Shown here: positions 48,701 to 61,700 of the stretch, piece after piece
Layout: each line of letters starts with the position of its first letter
How positions within the stretch are numbered: the stretch's first letter is position 1
Origin: Polytrichum commune
Taxonomy: Eukaryota; Streptophyta; Polytrichopsida; Polytrichales; Polytrichaceae
Assembly (NCBI GenBank): GCA_950295325.1
Contig: OX485803.1
Span: 53,583,554 to 53,647,553, forward strand
Direction of reading: 5' to 3'
DNA: 64,000 nucleotides
Notes under the pieces: model-generated
Seen by the model: only the letters and a program-made list of their open reading frames with translations
What the model was told of the DNA's origin: nothing
Databases searched by the model: none
Position numbers and translations under genes: made by a program

Positions 48701-51700
48701 ATGGACAACTTGATACTTTTAAAAGTATATTATTCTTCCTTCAAAGTACTTGGTCACTAAGCATTTATTGTGTCTTTTGTGATTGACAGGTTTCTCCAGA
48801 TCTTGTGAAAGCAGAAAGGATGTTACTGAATCAACGAAAGGAAGTTGCAAAACTCAGAAAGAAATTGAAATTAACACAAGGGCACGAAGAGTCAAAAATA
48901 GTCGTGGGCCTGCAGAAACAGAGACTTGAAAAGCTACAATGGCTGCGGTCAAAAGCTGCCCGCATTTCTACCCGTATCAATCAAATGCAGCCCTCAGGCT
49001 GGAAGGAGTTCTTGCAGGTACTGTTGTGTCCCCTATTGCCATTGAAAACTACTTCATGCAGTAAAAAGAAGAGCCAGGTTGTGTATTTGATTCTGATTCA
49101 TGTTCAATGTATGTGGGTTTTATTCGGTTTGTTTTTCATGTTCTCCAACTTCTACCGATTAGATTTACATAACAAAACTTGTGTTGCATGAGCAAGTCTA
49201 CAATGAAGCATCAGCAAAACTCGGACCTCCCCTGATTGAGTTATGGTTATTGAAAGTGCATGTTTGTTGATTTCTAAACTGAATACATAAGTCCTCACAA
49301 TCGTGTTCATTATTGAGTGTGGAGTAGTTAATAGAATTTGAAGATGTAGTCCAATCTCTATTAAACATGTATCTTTATGGTGTTCTTTCATCCTCACTAA
49401 ACCACATACCAAATATAGGTGTCCAAAGAAAATTAACTGAATAAAATCCGCATACCTTATGATTCATCAAAAGCACACTAGTGGTTTTGGTCAGTCAAAA
49501 TTTGTTGATCCTTTTGGACCATATAGTTTCACTACCCAGGTTGATGATGACACATGAATGATATATGGAGAACATTTGATGTCCACAAAGGGTTGAGACA
49601 CATATAGAACATGTGTAGATATTTGTTTCTTGTAGCTATATGAGGTCTGCATAAATTGAAATGGACAAAAATCTGAAACATTATTTTGAGTTTTTTTGTT
49701 TTACAAATATGGTCCATATCAAACCTGTGACTGTAGACCTAGACCCTCAAGGGGCGTTTCCACACAACCACCATTCCGGTGGTTGATGGTTGTAGTTTAC
49801 TTTCTGTGGCTCTATTTTTGAGGGATAACAAGGTATAAAGTGTGTTGATAACAGCCAGAACAACAACTTCTCTTAAGGTAGACGTGCCGAATTCCAAAAC
49901 AACAATAATCTATATTTGAGAGGTATGTGGTTAGGAGTGGATATAACAATGGACACCAAATGATACATGTTCAAAAGAGATTGGACTACGTGCTTAAAAT
50001 ATGCTAACCGTTCTAGGCTCAATGGTCATCATGATTGGGGGGACCTATATGACCGCTTAATGGGCACAAAAATCTTCACTTTCGTAATGAAATAAGATAT
50101 TCATATGAGCTCTGAAAATTCTGAGGCCAATGGTTATGGGCATGATCTGGATTTGCTAATCATCTGGCACAAATTGCGCGTTCCATCTCCTACAAGAAGT
50201 GGGTGCATAGTGACAAGTATCCAAATAACGCGCATCTTCCTTGCGCAACTATGATACAAGGTGTAGTTGGGAGTGGTTGCAATGGTTGTAGTTATTTTGT
50301 GACACTGGGAGAGAACTCCAAGGCCAAAGCATCAGAGAGGACTCGTAGGTGGCAATTACTCTTGGACAAACTTTTCACTAGAATCCATACGTTGTTCGTC
50401 TCCTCGTCACAGATTAAACCAATGAGAGGGACAACAATTGAGGTCAAGTCCACTCTTTAACTACCACTATCCGTTGTGTATAAACAAAAGTTTTTGTAGT
50501 TGTGATTGACAGTGGACCACAACCGCAACCACAACCACAACCACTTGAGTTGTTGTGTGTAACTGCCCCTTTGACAATCTCTTTCAGAGCAAACATTGAC
50601 TACATTTTATTTTTCTTGCTGATAATAATCTTTTCTAAGAAGTTTGTGGTGGTTGGGGGGCCAGGTTGTGAAAGTGCTGAATGAAGCAGGGGCTTTGCAA
50701 TCCGACTCACATGAGCTCATGGCATTGGGAGAAGTGGCAGCAGCAGTGAGGGGAGTTAATGAGCTCTGGTTAGCCATTGTTTTTACAAGTGATGAATTGG
50801 GATCTCTTGCACCTGCCCAACTTGCAGCAGTGTGCGCAGCTCTCGTCTCTGAGGGCATGAAAGCTCGCACTAAAGAAGGCCCAAGGTAAAACAAGTTCAA
50901 CTCTGCTCCCATCACAAATTTCCAAAGGAGTGGCATATTGTATAATTATTAGGTTAAAACTATACCTAGTATTGTGTGATGTAATAATCTTATAATAGAT
51001 GCATTGTTCTTATGCAAGTACTTGCTTTGTAGTAGCATAATGTGGCACATATTACAAGAAAATAAGAAAATGATGTGAATTTATGACATTATTCATGAAT
51101 TTATGATGCTACATCTTATTGGATCTACCTGATAATTCCTCCTCTTTTCAGAACTCTACCAAAAGCCCTAAACCTGAAAAGTTATTCCACGAATGAGAGA
51201 TTTTCGATTGCAATGGTCATGGGCCGTTAACTCTAGTGTCAAGTGGCCCTCAGAATGCCAGTTTTGGTCAGACAAATTCTTAGCTGCAACATCAGTACTA
51301 ATTTTTAATAGAAGGCATTGCACTGACTTACTGAAGTGTGGACAGAACAGTATAGTGTGTAGTAAACTCTTAAACCCTAAACTCTGTTTACTAGGTATTA
51401 GGGCTCCAAGTATATTTGGAAACACTTGAAGAACTGGTTTCACTTGTGTTGTGACAGTTCAATATATGATGCATCATCGGATGTAATCGAGTGGGTGGAG
51501 AGAATGGAGGAGCCACGATCCTGGCTTTTGAGGCTGCAAACAAAACACGGAGTGGATGTAAGTGACCACTTTTGCAATTAGCTCATGAGCCATAATGCAC
51601 GCAATCATTATTCTGAGGTTTTGGGCATAACCTGACTTTAATTTTAAGTGGATTGCAGTGTCATAGCTATGAATTTCTGACCTCATGTTGTTGCCTTTGT

Positions 51701-52945
51701 TGGGGAGTAAATTGCAGATACCGGTGGAGATGGACACACAGTTTGCAGGGATGGTTGAGGCTTGGGCTGCAGGAGTGACGTGGAAGGAACTCATGGCTGA
51801 TTGTGGGATGGATGAGGGTGATGTAGCACGCCTTCTCCGCCGCTCTATTGATCTCCTTGCACAAGTAATGCCACTTGTCCTTACCAGCGTGCATTTATTA
51901 GACTTTCAGTTTTATCCTGTGTCCAGTGTTTCAAGGCGGCTCACTTGAAGAGGTAAGTGACTATAACAGTGGAAGTAAATGCAGTCCTGACGAATTAGGC
52001 TGAGGGCAAGCCCACACCCATTGCAGTATGAACATAAGAAATCCTCCCTCATCCATCCACTTTTTGCGTTTGTAGATATTGATATGGTGCATTCCCCCAC
52101 TGGTTGCCGTATCCATATCTGCATCCGGGAACTTTTTATTCACATTGTCTTGCAAAAAGCCTGATACAGAGCTCATCAATGAAAGCATCCTATACTATTT
52201 TAGGTGAATGACTCACCTTTACATGGAAACGGGTCACATTAAGGTAAATGAGTCACCCTTAGGCAAAAACTCAAGGGGAATTAAGGGCATTGATTGCTCG
52301 TCTCATTATGTTTGTGGTGAGTTTGTGGTGACCGCAAATAGGCTCACTTTGCTGGAAAATGTGAATGATCGTATCCACTGTCCACAAATATTTGCAGATA
52401 CAGTGATGGATGGGAGACCCTGCCACAAATTTTCCAACATAATATGCACTTTTCATCCATAATCAATGTTTCTTATGTAGATATGGCAATGGGTGGGCTT
52501 GTGAGTGACTTAGACACAATACTAGGATTTATCACAAGAGAGAATGTTTGTCCACCTGGATGTAGAATGCAAAAGCTTCGCAGGACATATCTTGGGAAGA
52601 TTTCCCGGTCCATTTTGAGAGAGATCGAAAGAGTATCCATGGACCTTGGACATCAAACATGTAGAATGGCATGGAACTTTTGGTTTAAGGTGTACATCTT
52701 AAAAACTTGTAAATCAAATCTCATATCAACTCGTTTCTATATAACAAATCTTCTAGATAATCGTGATCTTTCTTTCTAAGAATGTGTACTCAAACCCATC
52801 AGTAGAGAAGTGTGTGTACTTCTAACGTGTGCAGTTGTGTATCCAGATTCCACATTTACCACACATTGACCCAAACCTTGCAAAAACAGCACGTGAAGCA
52901 TCCAATGTAATGGATCGGCCACCCATCAGTGAGCTTCTTGGATAA
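37699..52945 (+). CDS. ISE2: ISE2-type chloroplast DExH RNA helicase (Ski2-like)
   Basis: Eighteen exons join in phase: 37699-38379, 39784-39959, 40124-40237, 40863-40971, 41194-41280, 41744-41862, 42334-42547, 43039-43149, 44142-44386, 45371-45614, 46484-46768, 47207-47416, 48151-48525, 48790-49017, 50665-50885, 51458-51557, 51718-51864, 52847-52945. The product is 1254 residues (Arabidopsis about 1170). A basic, Ser-poor N-terminus likely targets the plastid; an Asp/Glu run covers about 123-163. Helicase motifs: I APTSSGKT (244-251), II DEVH (343-346), III SAT (374-376), [29 protein letters not shown] (644-655). The C-terminal DSHCT-type part includes [11 protein letters not shown] and ends [13 protein letters not shown]2 acts in plastid RNA splicing and rRNA processing and affects plasmodesmata in Arabidopsis. 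Introns carry many MITEs. Exon 13 could also read past 48525 to a stop at 48697. Confidence 0.95.
38642..39014 (+). mobile_element. hAT-like MITE in ISE2 intron 1
   Basis: Ends CAATGTTGGACTGGTAT and ATACCAGATCAACACTG. The flanking 8-mers gtctaaac (38634-38641) and gtgtaagc (39015-39022) match at 6 of 8 positions, as an aged 8-bp duplication would. 373 bp, non-coding. Confidence 0.75.
40421..40789 (-). mobile_element. hAT-like MITE in ISE2 intron 3
   Basis: Inverted copy of 38642-39014. Ends CAGTGTTGGATTGGTATC and CTGGTCCAACATTG. The flanks gcatatat (40413-40420) and gtatatat (40790-40797) match at 7 of 8 positions. Confidence 0.8.
41879..42310 (-). mobile_element. hAT-like MITE in ISE2 intron 6, right end eroded
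   Basis: Starts CGGTGTTGGACTGGTATC and follows the order of 40421-40789 up to 'gataccattattgatatt', about 25-30 bp before the acceptor of exon 7. It contains the large hairpin at 42080-42190. Confidence 0.65.
42080..42190. repeat. Long hairpin (arms about 44 bp)
   Basis: From 'atttaggtcaataccatcct' through 'atagagagtagtat', the left arm pairs with the right arm at about 42 of 44 positions around a loop of about 25 bp. Only the ISE2 intron 6 copy of the MITE shows it. Confidence 0.75.
45825..46200 (+). mobile_element. R1-family MITE in ISE2 intron 10
   Basis: This is the clearest R1 copy: termini 'aaggtagatgggtcttaaat' and 'aactgcgtctacctt' with AAGGTAGA/TCTACCTT ends; interior 'gttagcaaatccaagtcaag', 'tttttggagctcatatcaat' and 'aggtgtccgattaagaaaag'. 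About 375 bp, non-coding. Confidence 0.7.
46805..47115 (+). mobile_element. hAT-like MITE in ISE2 intron 11, left end lost
   Basis: Same orientation as 38642-39014, sharing 'catcaaaattgtaatacc', 'acctaggtatgaaggttctt' and 'acaaaaatatc'. It ends 'gatacaagtccaacatcg'. The first 150 bp of the element are missing. Confidence 0.65.
49150..50215. repeat. Two R1 copies in opposite orientation, ISE2 intron 14
   Basis: The copy at about 49150-49450 reads forward (gaaagtgcatgtttgttgat, aggtgtcc). The copy at about 49875-50215 reads reverse (ttaaggtagacgtgccg, ggacaccaaatgatacatg, gatctggatttgctaatca). They lie about 425 bp apart. Confidence 0.6.
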
Positions 52946-54159
52946 TCAAGACATATGTACCAGCAAAGATTATCCCACAAACTTGGCACCTTTGCTTGGT
53001 GACACATGCAAGGATTATTATTACTTCTTCCACCAGGGCAGGCAACAAAACACTTTTGTTGGTAAGATCTTATTTCCAAACAAATTTATTTGTGCGCTTT
53101 TCTGGGGTGCTTTCTTTTTGGTTTAGGGTTTAGAGTTTATGATCCATTTCTGATAGCAAACCAGAAAGAGAACACTCTTCCCAATTTGCCTTTCAAGGTG
53201 TAGGGACAACGATCCAATTCTGATAACAACTAAGCTGTAATGTCTCCAGTTTAGCAAGCTAACACCAACAGCAATCTAATTGCAAAATGTTGTTTAAATT
53301 TATGTCCCTTCTTAGACATGGTCACCTCTTCAATGTAATCTTTTTTGGTGGCTGGGCATTCCTCTGAGACTCATAATTATGGTTTTATGCAACCAAAGTT
53401 GCATGCCTGGCCTCTCATACCCAGAGATTCTCTCCATGACAGAATGATTTTGGATTCTTCACAATCAGAAAGCAATGTCTTTCAGTTCCTAGGAGGTTAT
53501 GCAATAAATCTGACTTCCAATATCTTTACATCTTTTCTTCCTCACATTGGGATTTGGTCAAAGGGGAAGAGAGTATGTGCTAAAAATCTTCTTGTACCTG
53601 TTTGTTGCTATCAGAATTGGATCTTCTCCGGCATCATCAGGCAGGAAAAGGAGCTTCATCAATATGGGATGGAGGTAGCAGATGTACTAGTAGCATGTAC
53701 CATGTAGGGTTATCCTTTATCAGTGATTCAAGAACGGTATTTATCAAGCTGTATATTTGAGAGATTCAGTCTTCAACAAGAAGCAAAATTTTATAGTTTC
53801 CCCACTGACCAACTTAAAGCTCTCTCCATCCTGGAATTTGCTAGAAAACAATTCCTGTTGCAGCAAGCATAGTTTACTTGCTTCTAAAATAGATGCACAG
53901 AATTGTCTGTCCCATTCATCAAAATCAGAACCCGGACTAGGACAACATTCCTAGTTAAGGATAAAGATTGTCATAAGATGACTGTAAGTGGTTGTCAAAA
54001 TCTTCAATCCTCTAACAACTCCAAGAAATAGACTATTGTGTGTAAGCAGAGTGGAAGCATAATAAGTATGAAGAATTTATTTTTTATTTATAGAGAGGTA
54101 TCTGTTTCTCATAAGTAAATTGACACAGCAGGTCTGACATAAAATTTGCACAAGGCTCA
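52946..54159. other. 3' flanks between convergent ISE2 and MED20
   Basis: No gene was recognised. A 120-codon open frame at 53345-53707 starts at TTG and matches nothing that I know. 3' UTRs of both neighbours are expected here. Confidence 0.45.
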
Positions 54160-56492
54160 TCATGTTCTTTGTTGCGACAAAAAAAATGTCATAAGAGTGA
54201 CATACTGGAGTGAAGTGTGTTGCCAAGAGTACTGATCTGGAAGTGAAAACTCAGTATAATTTGGTTCTAGAGAAATGAACTGGCCAGATACCACACCTTC
54301 CTGCCAAAGCTCCATAAACTCTTGCACTACAGTTCGCGATTGCTCCACAGATGATAATGGTTTGTAGTCTACCTGCACACCCATAATATTTAGTAGCATA
54401 GATAAGCTTTTTCTCTCTGCAATAACTGAACTGGCTACTACCTACGATGCAAAGAGATGCACTGTTTATGGTATTTAGTCTTACTTACTATTTGGAGTTA
54501 CAAAATGGTTTTGTCCACGTAAAAGTGATTTATGTTCTATACCTACTTGTACCTTGTTTGAAAAATATCAAATCTATAGTATGAAGTTATAGCATTGCAT
54601 GATTCCAAATAGTTAGAGACACTAAATATCATAGACAGTGTAGTCCAGAAAATCTTCGAGGAAACATAGAATTAGAGAATAAATAAATAAATATATATAT
54701 ATATATCACAAGTAATATTTTACCTCCAAAATAATGCCTCGCAGATTCTCAGTATGGGCAAGCACAGCCCTGCCTGCTTTGATGTGGAAATCACCCAACT
54801 CATACTGAAATCCCTGCAAGAAGACCCCGTGAAGATTACTTTCTACAAGGACTTCTTCATGATCAGTACTGGGAACCTACATTGCATTGAAGTAATCTGA
54901 ATGTCACCTAAACTACACTTAACAATACTGCAAAACAAGGTGGATGGATTCGACACTAAGTACATCTGTATTTGTTACAAATAACCGAGTCCAACAAAAT
55001 AGTGAAGAGATATTACTTCAAAGAGAATGGTGAGCCTGTTTCGATACACTTGCAATTTCTCCATGATGGCTTGCATAGTTGCATCTGCCTCAACCACCAT
55101 GTGCTCCTGCCTTAAAACGAAATAGTGCTTTTCAGGTGCCTCTGAAAAGGTCACCCCTAATAGCTCCCTTGCACAATCCACTGGGAGTGCTTGATCTACA
55201 ATGACAAATACATAGAAGAGGTGAGAAAAATTGAACACTAAATTGTCCTATCCATATTTTTAGTTTTGAGCAGATAAAAGTTACTTGATCCCAATTACAC
55301 AGAAACTTCACAGTCCTACATTTGTTTTCAGGAAAAAACTCATACTGTCTTCATGTCCTGCGTCAAATGCAGATAAAACCCTATAACCCATCCCACAACT
55401 AAGAAAAGGTATCGATACATGGTGTTCGGGATGCCTTCAATGCAAAACCACTGACCAGGATGACCTCCAAAAACATTTTGCATCAATACAAAGGCGATGA
55501 TTCTTGAGGACCGTGGCTAAGGCGCATGTGTAGTGTGAAGAGGAAAGACAGGGAGAGGTAATACAGTCCTGTGCAATTTTTTTAGTTTGAGCACTTAAAT
55601 TACGCGATCCCAATTAACTAGAAATTTCACACCCCTACATTTGTTTCAGGGAAAATAAATACAATCCACATGTCCTGCTAAAAATTGCAGGTAAAACCCT
55701 AAACCCATCCCACAACTAAGAAAAGGTATTGATGGTTGGTGTTGGGAACGCCTTTAATGCAAAACTACTGACCATGTGACTTCCAAACGTTTTGCATCAA
55801 TACAAAGGCGATGATTCTTGAACAGGAAAAAAAATTGAAGAGGTGATGGATTCCTATCCATAGTTTTAAATTTGAGCACTTAAGTTACTTGAACCCAGTT
55901 ACACAGAAATTTCACAGTCCTACATTTGTTTCAGGAAAAAACACATGCAATATACATGTCCTGCGTCAACTGGAGGTAAAACCCTAAACCCGTCCCACAA
56001 CTAAGGAGAGGTATTTGAAAGACGATTCCGCCTTCATCGAAATCACTCACCATGATGACCTCCAAAGGTTTTTGCATCAATACAAAAGCGATGATTCTTG
56101 AAGAGGAAAAAAATGAAATGATGAGGTGATGAGTTTTATTACCTCGTTGATTTGGGCGGTATTGTGAAGCAGTGACCTGCCACCTGAAGGTTTTGGTGCC
56201 ATGTAATGCTTCGATGCGCTTGAAGGCATCAAATAAGGTTTGGCTACTCACCGTCCCTCCTACACTAGGCTGCCAGTAATACAGCCTGCAACAAACAAAT
56301 TGCACAGGAAGGAACAATCAATCTATCATTGTTCACAATGCGAAGTGCCAACAACTTGTTTGCTCCAACGGTGAAGTGCAATTCGTTTGAGAGGCATTTA
56401 TTCAATCTCTATACTAGCTACACCTCTCGTCTCAAAAATGAAAATATCTGAAAATGAGTAGGGTGAGCACAGTGGTACCATTTGACCGGCAT
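54160..56492 (-). CDS. MED20: Mediator complex subunit 20 (MED20)
   Basis: Five minus-strand coding exons join in phase: 56492-56479, 56285-56143, 55195-55017, 54813-54724 and 54372-54160, giving 212 residues (Arabidopsis MED20a about 220). The first coding exon gives only 14 nt and produces the family start MPVKW. Then come YYWQPSVGGTVSSQTLFDAF, ARELLGVTFSEAPEKHYFVL, VVEADATMQAIMEKLQ, FQYELGDFHIKAGRAV, TENLRGIILEVDYKP and ISLEPNYTEFSLPDQYSWQH, in family order. MED20 sits in the Mediator head, where it pairs with MED18 and links activators to RNA polymerase II. Intron 2 carries three tandem repeats. The gene is convergent with ISE2 and divergent from GSH2, 2.2 kb away. Confidence 0.94.
55261..56118. 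repeat. Three tandem units in MED20 intron 2
   Basis: The units start near 55261, 55581 and 55865. Each contains 'cctacatttgtttcagg', 'catgtcctgc', 'aaaaccctaaaccc', 'tcccacaactaag', 'tttgcatcaatacaaa' and 'gcgatgattcttga'. Unit length is 250-320 bp. The whole array is intronic (55196-56142). Confidence 0.85.
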
Positions 56493-58731
56493 CCTTCAAG
56501 ACGCCAAACGACAGAAAGATGCTCGATGACTCTCCCGAAAGATTGAGCTCTATGATCCTCTCGAAAGTTGTTCCTCGACCTTGTCAACAGAACTCTAAGA
56601 AAATGAATTGGTGGAAGAAGAAGAGGTTCGCTAGAGTCACGAATGAGTTGGAGTGATAAGTTAGATGGTCTCTGCACATACAGAAATGAGACAATCGCAG
56701 TGCCGACCTATGCTTACTAAATTGCCTTTGAGATGAGCAACTCCACCAGCGAGCAAAAATCTATCAAGCATCAGTAGATATAGTCTATGAAACTGTGGAA
56801 GTCACGATTGAACTTCCTTGAAAGCTATGGCATATGAAAGCTGCGACATACGAAAGCTATGTCACATGAAATATCGAAGCTATGCCATCATAAGCAATAA
56901 TGAGTAAAGTTGTGTTCTTGCTTGACTTAACCATCACACAAGGAACATAACCTTAACCCACTTCTGGAAACAAAAGAGCGCAAGATGAGGGACTCATCAA
57001 CAGATGCAAAGGTTGCACAAGAAAGTAGACTTCATCAACTTCAAGTTCCCCACAGGAATACCTATGTGAGCAGTAAAGTAGGGTAGCTATACTTATGTGA
57101 TGTCCTCCTCCTTGAAACTGCAAATGAAGCTTCGTGACAAGTCAATCTTAAAACCGTGAAAAGTTGGACTACATGAGGTATCTTTCATTGTCACATGTTG
57201 TTCTCCTCCTTGAATCTGACACGTTTGGTTGTGCAAGAAAGTGTCATAGTATGCAAAATATGACATTTCGACGAGGTTTTTCAAGAACATCGCCTATTTC
57301 AATGTAAAATGTCATTTTGTATACACAATGAAGATGCATGAGTATGAAGGAACAAATTTTTATCAAAGAAATATGCTCGCAACATCATACAATATGGGGT
57401 TATATATATATATATATACACTCCCATGGTGATGTCTTCATCATATCAAACACTATGAAAGCAAGAATCTTCTAATGATGTTTGTTGATATTGAAAATTG
57501 ACACCTTGTTCAATTTATTCATAAAAGATTGCACGTTCATCACACCTACAATCAAAAACTCTGAAGGTTGTTCCATTGCAAAAATTGATAGTAATCGGGC
57601 ATACTCATGGGGTTGAGGAAGCTTGACTATCGGTGTTGGCTAGTCAGTCCCCTTCATTGGCTCTTCATTCAAATCTAAACCCAAATTGGTTTCTCTACCC
57701 CGTGTCAAATCCACCAACTCAACCATGAGGAGGAGGTCAATGCTTACCAAATTGTGTGCAACTTGTTTGGTGTGCAAATGTGGTTATTGACACCAAAATT
57801 GTTGAAATTATACTTAAAATGAAAAGCATCCGCCGCTCAAAACCGCCGACACCTCCAAAGCCAAGAATTGAAGAGCGGCATGGGCAAATCTAGGAGTATA
57901 AGTCGGCAAGGACTGAAATTTTCATTCTAAAGAGATGTGAGATTCAAGTGTGAGGACGAATTTTGAATCAAAAAGAGAAATCAACAACTTCAAAATTGTA
58001 GTGTGTAGATTTAACAGTCCCTAAATCCTCAACCTCCACCCAAATCCCAAAGATTCAAAAGTGCAGCACTTGTTTTGAAACCAAAGTTTCAAACAATGAA
58101 CTTGACTTAAGTTAAATCAAGTTAACCCATTGATGAATTCACCATGTGCTCCTTGATCCAAAGGGCAAATCCTAATGTGGGGACACACACATGCATCACC
58201 TCTATTATATGACAAACCAAGCCTAAAACATGTTCTATTACAAGTATCGTAGTTGTGGTACGGGGGCAAAATTAACACTAGAAAGTTGATCGACGGCAAC
58301 TGCATTGAATAATCAAGGTGTCATATTTTCGGGGTTAGACTGTACCTACCTACTGTTTAGAGAATGTGCTTGGTCTATGACACCTAATAGCTTGACCAAA
58401 ATTCGGTTTGCTTGGTTCTTGTAAGTAATTCCCTCAAAACGCATTTGACCCTACATAACTTTGGCGCTACTTACAGTGATCTGAAGAATAGATTACAAAG
58501 GTCTCTGTTGAAGTAATAAATGAAGGCACGTTTGGTTCCCGTCACTCGGACTCAATTTTTGAAAATAAAGACAAAAAGAAGTGAAAAGTTTTTGTTTGTT
58601 CTTCATCTCGAGAAAATGTTCCACCTTCATCATCATATCTATCCTTCCAACAAAATTTCCTTTTCTTCTTGCACAGTGTGCCCTTCTTCGCCGTTTGTTG
58701 TCTTCTTAAGTTAACTTAGTTGCAAATTGCC
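56493..58731. other. Divergent intergenic region between MED20 and GSH2
   Basis: No gene was recognised. A (TA)n tract lies near 57401-57418. The leaders of both genes lie at its two ends. I cannot place TATA boxes with confidence. Confidence 0.45.
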
Positions 58732-61700
58732 ATGCCTTCCTCCTCCGCTCCCCAACCTCTATTTCTGGGTTTGGAATCCACCGTTCCGTCTTCGAAGTCT
58801 CTTCAAAATCGTCTTGGTTACTGCAAATCCTCAATACCTCTCTTTCGAGTATCGAGTGGAGATTCGACGCAAGGTTTTTCACATCGACACCCTTATCGTG
58901 CAAGTCTCTCGTTCTCAAATCTTTCAGGTTTGGACGGCCCAGTGAGGAGGAATCATCATCATCATCATCTTGTCTCGATTGCACATCGAAATTGCACATC
59001 GAGAATTACAGCAGGGCGGATGACAAAGTTTGAAACAACAGGGGCAGTCAACATGGATGGCGAGTCCACTATAAAAGGGAGTAACAATAATGGGGCTACT
59101 CAAAATGTGGGTCCGATTGAGGGGCAGTTACCAAAGGAGATGGCAGAGGAGGTCATTCAAGAGGCACTCGTCTGGGCCAGCTTGCATGGACTTGTTATGG
59201 GCGACAAATCTTTTGAGGTATAGTTTTTATGTTTTCAGTTTTCAAATGCATAACACTGTTTTTCCCACATGAGGAGGAACACTTTGAGGATAGCCCTACT
59301 ATCTATCCTCGGCCTTGAAAAAGAATCGGAGCTGAAGGAAACTTGTGAGGCATCATCCTTTAGTTTCTGGTATAGATTTTTTGAGTAATAGCTCCTTGGT
59401 GAAGAACTCTGATTTTGTTGTTAAGGGAACGAACAAACTGGAAGTATATGGTGATGAATGTCTTCATGTTGGGCATGGATATTGAAAATGATGATGCAGG
59501 AAAAACACATTGAATTGATGGTGGCTACAAATACAAGGGGAATCCATCCACTGAAGGTTTTTACTCTGGAGCTAAATTTGATACAATTTGGGGTTTGCTA
59601 ACCAAAGGACATACAATTTGTTGAAATACTGCAGAGATCAGGTACATGCCCAGGTGTGGGAATGGTTCATGTTCCTCTAGCTCTGCTACCGACACCTTTC
59701 CCAAGACAAGCATTTGTTCAAGCTCTTGAATTGGCCACCCATTTCAATACTCTTGTCGACCGTGTTAGTCAAGATTCTCAGTTTCTTCAAGAAGCACTTG
59801 CAAGGTTGATATCTCATCCTTCTGTGCTTTCACACTGTTTTCTGGTTACCAATATCTGTACACCACAATACTCACAACAAGACTTCTAACTTCTAGAGTA
59901 ATTTCACATTTGTTTTCGCATTGTTCCTTTGTAAGTCAAGAGTTGAGTTTACATGATTTTCTCATGGGAGGAAGGTGCTCAGTAAAACGTTATGAGCTAA
60001 CAAATAACACTATTTATAGTTGTATTTCCATTTCTTTGTTGAAGGACACGCAAGGCTGACAGCTTTACTGCAAGGCTTTTGGACATACATGCGCAAATAC
60101 TTGAAGAAGGCATAAAGCAGGTTTGATGAGACTATTTTATTTTTCCTTAGTTCTCTGTTAAGTAGCCCTTGCAAGGTTGCTTATATAGTTACATTATCAT
60201 CGCAGTCTATGCTTAATTATACATTTTTGTCAGATTGTAAAGAACACCAACATGAAAGTATGGTCCAATGAAAACCAGTAATTTTCATGGAATAAGTGAG
60301 CCCATGTACCCAATTTGGGGTCTGAAAAGCTGTCTATCTAATCTTGCAAGCAAGTATTGGTCAAAATCGATGGATATATACTAAAAAAATTGTTTCATTT
60401 TGGACAGACTTTCATCCTCTTCTTTGAGAGGAAATCTTTGTTTCTGGACTGAATCCGAAGAAATATTTTATTTGGTCATACAGGACATCCAGCTGGGGCT
60501 TCACCGAAGCGATTACATGCTGGATATGGCTACAGGATCACTGCTGCAGGTGGAAGTGAATACAATTTCATCTTCCTTTGCAGGTCTTGGTGCCTTGACA
60601 AGCAAATTACACCAGTAAGTCATTTCCAGATCTTATGACACTCTTTACTTTGTTATGAAGTGAGTTACCTGGTGTGAAATAATTTTCCTTCAGGTTGTTT
60701 AGGGAAATAAAAGCACTGGGCAAGTGACATGTGAGTGCTCATCATACATTTCTTCTGATTATATGCATTAAATGGTCCCCTTTGCTTTCTAATTTACCGA
60801 TTGTCTAATGATGCGTTTGTATTGTGCCTATGTCCACCATTGTATGACTAGCAAAATATTTTACCCTTTCATCCTGAATACAGGTATTTAGTCAGTCGTT
60901 TTGGAGGTCAATTGGGTCTCGACGTCCAGAATGTTCCAGACAACAATGCAACTGACGCCTTTGTGGAGGGACTGGGGCTTGCTTGGTCAGAGTTTGGCAA
61001 TCCCAGGTAATGATACTATTAAGTTGATTGGATTTATTTCACATCTCTGGTCTGGGAAGTAGTTTAGGGTTCTCTTGTATATGTTTATGTAAAAAAATTA
61101 CATTCTCATGCTCATGATGAGCAAGAGGGTCATGGCAACAACACTTACCATCTGATTTAGTGTGGCATTAAAATTGGTGTGCCATGTTGATTAGAGTGGT
61201 CTTCATGACTTGTCAGTTAGCAGCAAGTGTCATTTGACACCCTCCCTGGTTGCCACCCAGTGATTGCAAAGTAATCAATGTGGTTTGATGATGAATAGTG
61301 TGGGCCACGCTAAATCAGATGTTAAGTGAAGTAAACACACTTCCAGATAAGGTAGAAGCCTCCTTGGACTGTAAGGTGTGCAGGCCTCTAGTCTTATGCA
61401 GATGCCTATATTTGAGTGGTATACGGTAAGGCTTATGGTTAAGAATGGACACCAAATAGACACGTGTTACGATGAGATTGGACTATGTGCTCAAACATCA
61501 CGACATCATTCTAAATTTAGTAGTTAACATCACAATTGGGAGGGCATGTATGACCGCTTAAAAAGAAAGAAGAATCTTCACTTTGACCTCGTATAAACTT
61601 TGCATCTTAACTCCAATTTTGACATTTGAAACGGCAATCTTTATGAATTGCATTTGCTAACGGCAATTCATGATACCATCCAAAAGCCAAAATTGCATAT

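Noticed and set aside
53345-53707. 120-codon open frame between ISE2 and MED20
   Set aside because: It starts at TTG, matches no family that I know, and lies where two convergent 3' UTRs are expected.
60696-60730. Additional GSH2 exon after 'ccttcag' near 60695
   Set aside because: The frame stops after about ten codons, while the exon at 60884 continues the family sequence directly.
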